From Bettongia penicillata ogilbyi (lineage: Eukaryota > Chordata > Mammalia > Diprotodontia > Potoroidae): DNA of 64,000 bases. The translations under genes were made by a program, and so were the position numbers. This document shows positions 49,301-61,300 of the stretch, in pieces (the first letter of the stretch is position 1; every line of letters starts with the position of its first letter). A model generated the notes under the pieces. It had not been told where the DNA came from and did not search any database. It saw only the letters and a list, made by a program, of their open reading frames with translations. The stretch covers positions 8,543,900-8,607,899 of the forward strand of contig JAJHZJ010000531.1 in the NCBI GenBank assembly GCA_023548195.1, in the 5' to 3' direction.

Positions 49301-52300
49301 GTTGGGAAGGAAAAGCATTTCAGGTATGAAGGACAGCTAGAAGGAATGCCTGCATCTGAGAGATGGAGTGTCTGGTTTGTGGGCCTCCCAGGATGCCAAT
49401 GTCACTGGATTGAGAAGCACATGTTAGAGAGTAAATGTTAGGAAGACTGGAAAGGTGGGTTATAAATGCCAAATAGAGCATTTTGTATTTGACCCTAGAG
49501 GCAATAGGAAGCTTTTGGAGTTTAGTGAGTAGGGGGAGACATGATCAGAACTATGCTTTAGGAAAATCACTTCAGTGGCTGAATGTAGGATGAATTGGAG
49601 TGGAGAGCGACAGACCCAGCAGGAAGCTATTGCAATCATCCAGACATGAGGTGAAAAGAGACTGCTCTAGAGTGGTGGCAGTGTCAGAGGAGAGAAGGGG
49701 GTGTATTTGAGAGATGTTGCAAGGGTGAAGTCACCAGGCCTTGGCAACAGATGGATAGGGGGCAGGGTGGGATAAGAGACATTAAAGAATCCAGGATGAC
49801 TTCTAGGTTGCAAGCCTGAGTGACTGGGAGGGTGGTGACATCCTCTGCAGTAACAGGGAGTGGGGAAAAGTTTTGAGGGGGAGATAATGAGTTCCATTTT
49901 GGATATATTGTGTTTAAGATATCTATTGGACATCCATTGAAGATGTGAGATTGGAGGTTAGCACAGCATTTGGAGGTAGGATAGATAGATTTGTGAATTA
50001 TCAGCATAGAGATGGCATTAAATCCATGGGAGTTGATGATATCACCAAGGGAAGTAATATAGATGGAGAAGAGCATAGGACAGAAACCTGGGAACACCTA
50101 TGGTTTGAAGGTGTGATTTAGAAGAGGACCCAGAACAGAAAAGGAGTCATATATAGAAAGGAGGGGAACCAGGAGAGAGTGCCGTCAAGTAAACCTAGAG
50201 AGAAAAGAGTATTAAGGAGAGTGATCAATAGTGTCAAAGACTGCAAAGTCAAGGAAGTGAAGGTTGAGAAAAAGCGATTGAATTTGACAGTCAAGATATC
50301 TTTAGATCCCTTTTTAGATCTTTGGCAAGAGAAGTTTTTGGTGGAATGTTAGATAAATTTGGAATCCAGATTGTAAGGGGTTGGGAGTGAGAGGAGAGAA
50401 AGTGAAGGCACCTGTATTAGGGAATCTTTTCAAGAAGTTTAGCTAAAAAGGGCAAAAGAAGTATAGGATGATAGTGGGGATGGAAAGATCAAATCAGGGT
50501 TTTTTTCAGGATGAGGGAGATATGGGAATGTTTGTAGGCAGTAGGAAGTGAGCCAGCAGAGAAGGAGAAATTGAAAATAAGTGAAAGAGTAGTAAAGATG
50601 TTGAGGGGAGGGCAGTTTCTTGAAGTCGAAGTGGGGTGGAAGGATCGCTTAAATCAGTAGAGGGGTTAACTTTGGCAAGGAATAAGGCTACTTCATCATG
50701 TGAGACAGGAGTAAAGCAGGAGACATGGCTGAAGATGTCTGAATGATAAAAGATGAGGAAGAGAAGAGAAGGGGGAGTTCACAGAAAATGCCTCTATTTT
50801 TTTCTGTAAACATCGAGGCAAGGTTCTCAGCTGAGAGAGTGGATGGAGGGGGATCTAAGGGAGGTTTGAGGAAAGTTTTGGAAGAGCCAATGTGGAGAAT
50901 GGGATGATGAGTTGATAAGGAAGGTAGAGAAGGATTACTTAGCAACAGTGAGGGCCGGTTGAGGTTGTATAACAAAAATGTGTAGTGAACCCAGCCAGAA
51001 TAGTTGCATGATTTTCTCTACCTCTGTTCAGTAGCGGCTTGGCAAGACATAATCAGTGAAGTAAGAGGAAGGCTTGGGATTCAAAAAAGGAGAAGAGGGT
51101 AGAGTTGAATTAGCTCATTAAGGGCTCAAAGTGGGAAGAAGAGGAGAGAGTGGTCAGTGCTGGGAGAGAAATAAGGGATCAAGGAATGGAAATCATGGTG
51201 TAGATGGAGTAGGATTTTGTAAGGGAAGGTAGAGGGAGAGATGAAAAGTCAATAGACCAGGGTCATAAAACAGGATTTTGGGCCTCTTGCAACCACAGTT
51301 CTGAGCAAGTCTGGAATGTGTGCCATTCTCTTAGGACCAACTAGACCATAAAACATTTATTAAATGTCTACTATATTCCAGGAGCTCTGCTAGGTACAGG
51401 AGATTTGGATACAAAGGATTTAACAATCTCTACTTTCAAGAAACTTCCGAATTAATAGGGAAACAAATACATATATAAATACGGAATTCATATAAAGTAA
51501 ACACAGAGAAATATAATGAGTTAAGTACAAGATAATTTGAAAGGCAGAATGCTAGCAGTTCATGGTAAGGATTAGAAAAGATTTCATATGGAGATAGTTC
51601 TTGAGCTGAGAGGAACAAGTGAGAAGAGAATACATTATGGGTTTGTGGGATGGCTACTGCTGGCAAATCACTCTAGTATATTTGCCAAGAAAACTCCAAA
51701 ATGGGATCATGAAAAGTCAGATGTGCCTTAAAACAACTCAATAAAAGCAACTGCAAAAGAATGGAGATGGCAGATGGAGTTTCAAGTGTAAGGGAAAAGA
51801 AAGAAAGCAGATTGACTGGATTGTAGTATGGGGGAAGAAGAGGATTGTCCAGTCTGGAAAGGGAGGTGGGAGCAAAGTTGCAAGAGCTTTAAAAGCCGAA
51901 AAGAGCAGTGCATGTTTTATCCTAAAGGATAAATAAAAAAAAGCTAGAGTGCCTGTGTATAAGAATTTTGATGTTCCTTGTTAGGTTAGAGGGCAGTAGA
52001 TTCATTCACCCTTCTGAGCTAGCAAGGACTGTCCTAGCTCTGATACTGACTGAATTATCTCTCTCTCTCTCCTAGGTATAAGGGGGAGGATCTAAGTCCT
52101 TGGTTCTGGGAGTATTGTTTATAGAGAATATATAGAGAAAGAAGTAGACGTTATATGACATCACAGAAAGAAAGAGTTGAACCAATGGGTCAATGAGAGA
52201 AAGGCAAATTTCAGTTCAACTTGACAAAGAACTTGACCAGTAATTAGAGCCGCCCAATAATGAATAGGTTGCCTTATGGAGTAGCATATGAGTATCTACT

Positions 52301-55300
52301 AAAGATGCTGAAGAAGAGAATCTTGGCTTGAGTAAGGAATGAGCTGGATGACCTGGGAAGTCCTTTCCAATCCTAGAAGTCTACATTTCTACTTTTTCCT
52401 TCTCGTCAGACTAGTAAGGGATTGTATTTGATAAAGTGCAAAAGGAGAATATATATTTTTGATTTGACAGCCTTGTTTTTAAAAATTTTTTCCTAGGTAA
52501 TCCTCATAGCCAGAATATCAGCAGCAAACTTACTTATGACACTATTGAACATGTGCGATATAGGTAGGAGAAATTTATTTTCATATATGTTTTCATACCT
52601 TTTCATACATGTTTAGTACTTATTCTTCATATTTCTTTGGGTATGACATTTTGTCTTTGATTCATGTATCTTTCACGTGAACAGTATGCCCACATTTTCT
52701 TTTGTTATTCTGAGCTTGAATTACTTTGCTCATACTTTAGGTACCATCTGATAATTTGTTTATCTGAATTTGTGATTTCACCAAGGAAGATTGTTAATTG
52801 AATGAAGTCTTGGAAAGTTATCTGGAGCACAGAGGGGTTAAGTGACTAACCTAAGGTTACATAGCTTGTCAGAGACATGTCTGGATTCAAACCTTCTTGG
52901 CTTTGAAGTTGCCTCTCCATCCACTATGTGACACTGCCTATCATAGATGAGGTTCTGTCTAGTATCCTGTAGGGGAAATAAAGCAATAAAATATTAGTAT
53001 GAGACAGCAAGAGAATTTTTGTTGGGAGGTAAAAATTCTTACAAAGAAGAGAAAGAATTGTAGCAAGAACAAACCAAATAGCTAAAGAAGAAATTTTATT
53101 TTAATGCCAATATTTGTTAGTTTTTGATGCAAGATTAGCAGACTCTTCGATTTGCTATAGACTCCCCTCCCACAAAGGAGGAGTGGATAGAGATCCAGCC
53201 TTGAAGACCTGAGTTCATCTCCCTTATCACACATACTCGCTATGTGATTCTGTGCAAGTCACAACTTTTACTTTAGGCAACTCTCCAGGATTAAGTTGTA
53301 GAGGAAGTGCCAATTTCAATTTGTTGAAGGAGTTTCCTCACCTGAATGAAAGCCCAGATCCAGTCCCTGTTCCCTATTTCATCGCAGGTCTATATAGTGT
53401 CATCATTTCCATCAGTGTTACAACCTCACAAGTTCACCTTAGCAGTTAAACCAGTGTTTTGCTCAGTTAACATGGTAACAGAGGCTGAAACAAGTGTCAA
53501 GCAGTCTCAAGTGTCAGTCAGATTATTGGTCAGAAAAGTCTGGAAGAAAGGATCAGAGCAGTAGTGTACCTCCACTTTTCTTTCATGATTTATTTTGTCC
53601 TTTCAATTTTCTTTCATGGCTTACGAATCTATTCAGTTTATTTGGATTTACTCATTTGTCTTCATTTGAACCAGAAATTATTTGCAATTATTTATATCTG
53701 ATTTTGGAAATGTTGTATAAAATATTTATGTACCAATTAGACCAAAATATTCAAAGAAAAACTGTTTTATCATGTTGATTTTTTTCAATAACAAAAATTT
53801 ATTTCCTTTCTGTTTAATCTCCTACTTCCTCTTGAAAAAGTAAAACCAAAATCCTTGTAACAAATAGTTATAGTCAAGCAAAAGAAATTCTCAAATTGGT
53901 TATGTTCAAGAAAAATATGTCTGTACCCTGAGGTACCTGTCAGCAGGTGAGTGGCATGCTTCATCATCAGGCCTTCCAAGTTATGGTTGCTCATTGAGTT
54001 TATCAGAATTTTAAAGCTGCTTTCCAGATTGCTTGTTTTTAAAATGTACATGGTATTTCCAAAATAGAGCAGAAAAGCAAAGGAATTGAAAAAAAATCAC
54101 AGAGAAAGTGCAAGATAACAGACCAGCTTTGCTATGACAGTGAAAGTGAACTAGAAAAGCCATTTTTATCAGGACTAAATTTGCAGTCTGCACAGAAAAC
54201 TACAAATGATACTTACAAAAATCAGTTAAATCCAATAGGAGAAGATGACAGTTTGACCAAGGGCCATTGAAAAACTTCAGTAGCATATGGCTGACCAAGT
54301 AGACCCAACAATTATACTTAAAGCATTCAAGCTAGAAAACCATCTATTCAGGCCAGCCTGACATCCAGAGATAAGATACCCCAATCAAAAATAAGAACTC
54401 TACTTTTTAAGAAACATTCATGTAACACCAATGGGTAGGATTCTTCCAAGATATCTAGTATGCATGAAACTCACAAGAATAGAATCAGACATTCAACTCA
54501 GTATGCAAGCAGAAGCATGAATCAGACAAGCAGAGAATCATGCACAGCTGGGAAAAAACCAACCGCACAACAGTAAAATATAGACCTGTAGAAATATATT
54601 CAGTCCATGATAGGAGAATTCTTCACCAGTCTAAGAGAAAGGTGTGCAATGAAGTGTTAGAAAGTGAGTGACAATTCTGTGTTAGAAAATTTGAGAGAGT
54701 CTATTATTTTGAAGCAGCAATGTTAATTTCTCATAAATGAATCTCATTTTCATTTTCTAATCAAACTTTTCCAAAAATCCCAGCTCCTTAACACAGATTA
54801 TTTGCAATGACGAACTTGATACATATTGCAGGACATAGAAAACAGACATTTTTGAGAGTAAAAAAGGAGAATATGTCATATCTGATATTTATTAATAATT
54901 TATGTCAAAATCAATAAAAAAACATTTTGTTAGTACCCCCTATGGTACTAGGAATGTATGCTGAGGTTGCAGAGGGAAACAAAGAAAATCCCTGCTTTCA
55001 AAGAGTTTACATTCTTCTGGGGGTTGGGGCAGAAACACATACAGATAAATATATACAAAGTAAATTCAAAGTAATTTAGGAGGAAGAGTGAGGGAGGCAT
55101 CATCATGAAGTGAAATTTTAAGAGGGTTTATTTATAAATAAATAATATATTATTATATTTAATATTATTATTAAATTATTATTTAAAATATAAATAAATA
55201 TTATTATATTTAAATGTTTATATTTAATATTATTATAAATATAAATACAAAATTATAAATAAATAAAATAAATTAATAATTATAACAATAAATAATACAT

Positions 55301-58300
55301 TAATAAAATTTAGAAATTTACAAAAATTAAGAAATTTGAATGTTAAGAAATTTAAATTTTGTTATCTTTTGGCCAAGCTGAAGGAACAAATATGTGCCCA
55401 GATAACCTTACACTATCATTGGCCATGTAGGATGATGGGGAAAAAGTATCACTGTTTTTATATATATTTCAACAAACAGGCACTTAAATAGATAACCATA
55501 TAGTTGCATTTAATTAAGATTTGTTCTATCCTGCCTCAAACTCATGTGAGATTATTTTAAAGCTAGAGAAATTTAAATCTGGTGGCAGTACTGTCGATTT
55601 GACATTGCCATGCTTACTTTGCATCAACTGTGCCTCAGACCTCAAATCATAGCTAATATTTATGGTATTTTCTATTTAAACTAAGGCAGACATTTTAGGA
55701 CTAGGTGACTCATGGCAAGGAGAAGCAGATGATGTTTAAAGACAAAACAAGAAATCAACCAAGAACCTTCTGCTTTTCTTTCAGGGTCCTGGAACACTTC
55801 AATACCACCTCTGAAGACTACAGCATCATTTTTACATCAGGCAGCACAGCTGCACTCAAACTGGTAGCAGAGGCCTTCCCATGGAGACCAGCAAGCTCAG
55901 AGGATGGTGGGAGCAGGTTTTATTACCTGACAGACAGCCACACATCTGTGGTGGGCATCAGGAAGATAGCAGAGGCAATGCAAGTATCATCGATTGCCGT
56001 GAAACCAGAGGACATCTTGTTGTCAGAGAAAAACAATGGAGCACTTTATGAACCAGCCTGCAAGACCCCTCATCTCTTTTGCTACCCAGCTCAGAGTAAC
56101 TTTTCAGGAACTCGATACCCCCTTTCTTGGATAGAAATGCTGAAGTCTGGACGTTTGAGTCCCATGACCACTCGGGGGGAATGGTTTGTGTTGCTCGATG
56201 CAGCAGCCTATGTCAGCACCTCTCCTTTAGACCTGGCAGCCCACCCAGCGGATTTTATCCCCATTTCATTTTACAAAATCTTTGGATTCCCCACTGGCTT
56301 AGGAGCACTACTGGTAAACAATCGAGTTACTCACTTCCTCCGGAAAACTTACTTTGGTGGAGGAACAGCTGCTGCATACCTTGCTGGAGAGGATTTCTAT
56401 GTCCCCAGAAAATCTATATCTGAAAGGTAATAATTTAAACCAGAGAGCAGGCTGCAAAAGACAAGGCTAGTTTGGGAGCCAGGGTTGGCAGCCTACCTGT
56501 GCAGGAGGCATGTGGTCTAGGCTTAATATCAAGGGAAGCAAGGAGCTGCCCAGGCCTTTGGCTGAATCCAGGGAGTTTGGCTAAAGCAGGGCAAGAATTA
56601 TAGATCCAAGAGTGAATCAACAAATATTTATTTAGGTTCCACGAGGTGGCACCTTGGTTATGTATGGGCCTAGCACTTTCCTAAGTGACTGCTGTCCCCT
56701 CTTAGAGACTTCCGTCAGTCCTTGCCCTCTTCACATCAGGAAAAAGCAAAGGATTCACTTTGGCGGGTTAGGGCCCTTCTGAATGCACATTTAGTTCTAG
56801 TTAGCCGTCAACTAAAGGGCTTTCGTCTTTACCATGAGGTAAGCAGATAGAAAGCAGTCATAGAATGCCTATGTATGCTTGAAAGTCCATGTGGAAGACT
56901 GTGCCAAACAGAGCCCTCTAAGACATGCTCATAAGGACTGGCCATTCATTGGCCAGCCTCTGTTTTCACTAAGATAAAAATGAAACAGTCCCCTTCAAGG
57001 ACCTCACCTTCTGTTTATCATCTTAGAGGCAAGAAGGTTAGCAACCGTGGTGCTAGTGAACAGCACGGGTCCCCACCCCACAAGGATAATGGGCTTCATC
57101 TATTGGGTGGCAGGATAAATTTTTCAGATCATATTTTTTCTAGTCTGTTTGATAAAGGATATATGTTTTTCAGCAAGGTTCTGCTAGATAAAACTAATCA
57201 TTGTAATAGAAATGGGACTTACTTAGGGAAGGTGTTTACCTAGAATGGTTTGAGAAGGAAGAGGCAAAACATTGGATAAATCTTTTTTTTATTAATTGTA
57301 TTTATTTATTTTTAGATTTTGACATTCATTTCCACAAAATTTTGAGTTTCAATTTTTCCCCCCATCTCTCCCTTTCCCTCATCCCCATCTTGCATTCTGA
57401 TTACTCCTTCCCCCAATGAGCCTTCCCTTCTATCACACCCCACCCTTCCCTTACCCCATCTTTACTCTTTTCTTGTAGGGGAAGATAAATTTCTATACCC
57501 CATTACCTGTATTTCTTATTTCTTAGTTATATGCAATAATAATTCTCAACATTTGTTTCTAATACTTTGAATTCCAACTTCTCTCCCTTCCCACTCATCC
57601 CCACTGAGAAGGCAAGCAATTCGAGACAGGTTATATATGTGTTGTTTTGCAAAAGACTTCCATAATAATCATGTTGTATAATACTAACTGTATTGCCCTC
57701 TATCTTACCCTGTCCCCCCCTCTTTTTATTCTCTCATTTGACCTTGTCCCTTCCCAAAAGTATTTACTTCTAGTTACTCCCTTCTCCCATTTGCCCTTCC
57801 TTCTATCATCCCTCTCACCCCATTTGTCCCCTCCTCCCCTGCTTTCCTATAATGTAAGATAGCTTTTCATACCAAATTTAGTGAGCATGTTATTCCCTCC
57901 TTAAGCCATATGTGAAGAGGGTAAGCTTCACTTATCCCCTCTCACCTTCTCTCTTTTCTCCTCCATTGAACAAGATTTTTCTTATCTCTTTTATGAGTTA
58001 TAGCCTACCCCATTCCATTTCTCCCTTTCTCCTTCCAGTATTTTCCTCCCTCAACCCTTAATTTTTATTTTATTTTTTTATGGATATCATCTCTTCTGAT
58101 TCAACTCAACCTGTACTCTCTGTCTATATGTGTGTGGGTGTGTGGGTGTGTGTGGGGGTGTAAAACCTTCACCTACACAAATACTGAGAAAAGTTTCAAG
58201 TTACAAATATTATTTTTCCATATAGGAATGTAAACAGTTCAACTTTAGAAAGTCTTTTATGATTTCTCTTTCCTGTTTACCTTTTCATGCTCCTCTTGAT

Positions 58301-61300
58301 TCTTGTGTTTGAAAGTCAAATTTTCTCTTCAGTTCTGGTCTTTTCATCATGAATGCTTGAAAGTCCTCTATATCATTGAATGACCATTTATTCCCTTGAA
58401 GTATTATACTCAGTTTTGCTGGGTAGGTGATTCTTGGTTTTAATCCCAGTTCCTTTGACTTCTGGAATATCCTATTCCAAGCCCTTTGATTCCTTAATGT
58501 AGAAGCTGCCAGATCCTGTGTTATCCTGATTGCATTTCCAAAATACTTGAATTGTTTCTTTCTAGCTGCTTGCAATTTTTCTCCTTGACCTGGAAACTCT
58601 GAAATTTGGCCACACTATTCCTAGGAGTTTCTCTTTTTGGATCTCATTGAGAAGGTGATTGGTGGATTCTTCAATTTTTATTTTGCCCTCTGGTTCTAGA
58701 ATATCAGAGCAATTTTTCTTGATAATTTCATGGAAGATAATGTTTAGGTTCTTTTTTTGATCATGACTTTCAGGTATTCTCTTAATTTTTAAATTGTCTC
58801 TCCTGAATCTATTTTCCAGGTCAGTTGTTTTTCCAATGAGGTGTTTCACATTATCTTCTATTTTTTCAATCTTTTGGTTTTGTTTTCTAACTTCTTGGTT
58901 TATCTCATAGTCATTGGCTTCCCTCTACTCAATTCTCTCTTTTAAAGAACTATTTTGTTTAGTGAACTTTTTAACCTTCTTTTCCATTTGGGTAATTCTG
59001 CTTTTTAAGGCCTCCTTCTCCTCATTGGCTTTTTGGACCTCTTTTTCCAGTTGAGTTAGCCTCTTTTTAAAGGTGTTAGTTTCATCAGCATTTTTTTGGT
59101 TCTCCTTTAGTAGGCTGCTGACACGTTTTTCAAGCTCTTCTATGGCCTGAGCCCATTTCCTATTCATTTTGGGGGTACTGGAGACAGAGACCTTGACTTC
59201 CTCTAACAGTATGCCTTGTTCTTCCTCATCTGAAAGGATGGAAGGAGATACCTCTTCACCAAGAAAGTAACCTTCTATGGTCTTATTTTTTTCCCTTTCT
59301 TGGGCATTTTCCCAGCCAGTTTCTTGACTTCTGAATCCTTTGTCATGAGGAAGGTCCTAGTACTCCTCCTCTCCCCAGTACTGTTTTCAAGGCTGAGGTT
59401 CTGATCAGCTGCTCAATTCTGCCAGAGTATTTAAGCTGAGCTGCCTGGACAATGGACCCTGGCTGCTTCTGTGTAGCTGCAAGCCACTCGCTGCTGCTGC
59501 TGCCACCTGGGGCCGGTGCTGGGGGAACCCTGTTCCCCTCTCTCCCAGGTAGGAAAGCCCTCCCACACTGACCTTTGGAGCTTTCTTTGTTGCTTCTGTG
59601 TTGAGGAATCTAGGACCCTCCCTGCTGGGAATTCTTCCCTGGAGGTCTGTTCAGGTACTGTTCCTCCCAGTGCCATGATGGCCAGGGCTAGGTTCTGTTC
59701 CACTCAGTGTCCCTTGAGACAGGCCTTTCCTGTCAGCCTTCCAGGTTACCTTTGGCTGGAAACATCTTTCACCCTGTTGTTCTGTGGCTTCTGCTGCTCT
59801 AGAATTTGTTGAGGGCCATTTTTTACAGGTATTTTTTGGGCTGTGGGGGAAGTGCTAGAGTATATGTGTCTTTCTACTCTGTCATCTTGGCTCTGCCCCC
59901 TGATTCCATAGGATAAATCTTAAGAGAGTCAGTGAAATCAGACTAAAAGGAAATGGGGAAAATTTGCTGGATGATGAAAATACAGCTGGGGTTTGGCCAT
60001 TCTCATTTTTAAAGAGCCTAATAAGTTGGATGATCAAACCAAATTTTATACCCTCCCAAAAGTATCCTTGAGCATCTCAAACTGCCAGATAATGCATGAG
60101 TAGATTACATGCAAGTTGATCGCACTTACTAGTAACAGCAGATATTGATAAAGAGTTAAATGAGGTGGGATGAAATGACTGAAGTGGACTGGGTTGGGGG
60201 AAGGGGAAGAAATCAAACTCAAATAGCAACCAGATCCCCTCTGGCTGCATAATGACTTAGAAAATCACAAATTAGCATTGTCAATGTTGGATTGTATTTT
60301 TATTTATTTTGTTGAACATTTCCCAATCACCTTTTAATCTGGTTGGGGCTGCACTGGGAAGTAGACTGCTTGTGGTTGACACATCCTACTATAGACTATG
60401 CTAAATATTTAAAAAAAATACATGACCACATTTAAGCTTCAGAGCAACCCTATAATGTAGGTAGTATAGATGTTATCTTCATTTTACAACTGAAAGAACA
60501 GGCCCCAAAAGGTTACGTGACTTATCCAGGGTCATACAATCAGTTAAAATCAGAGGAAGAATTTGAATTTAGGTTCTCTGACTACAACTCCATTGCTCTT
60601 TATCCTCTATCATTCTTATAAACTTTATGAGAGTAAGGCAGGGAAGTCTTCCTTCTGAGATTATTTCCAGTTTATCCTGTACATATCTTGTTTTCACATA
60701 GTTGTTTGCAAGTTTTTTCTCCCTTCAGATTATGAGCTGCTTGAGGACAGTGATGACTGTTTTTGCCTTTCTTTGTAACCTCAACACTTAATTCACTACC
60801 TAGAATACAGTAGATACTTAATAAATGCTTGTTGACTTGACTTAACTTAAAGTCCCTCATTCTATTCATAATCTAGGAATTACCTAGGTCCTGCTCAAAT
60901 CTTACGGTTTACTCTTTTGATCTAGCCATTGCCTAGAAGTAATAGGTAATGGATATCTTTTTATAGGTAATCATAATCACAGTAACAATAAGAACTGATG
61001 TTATTTAGTTCCAAAGCATTGGATCCACATTGGATCCTCAAAACAACCTTGTGAAGCAGGTGCTATAATATCCACATTTTACAGACCAGGAAACAAAGTT
61101 TTGGAGAAGTTAAATGGTTAAGGTCATACAACTAGTAAAAGATCTAAAATGAGGTATTTAAGAGGGTGTAATATCTTATATTTGAAAAAGAGATCTTAAA
61201 GTCTAAGAAAGCCCTTCAAAATGGAAAAATGGGGTTTATGACCCAAGATGAACTGAAGAAGACCAAATAAATAATTTTTTTTTAGAAGTTGGTTCTAGGA

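Noticed and set aside
49684..50097. 137-codon - strand frame as a new gene
   Set aside because: Matches the L2 reverse-transcriptase region; frameshifted relic.
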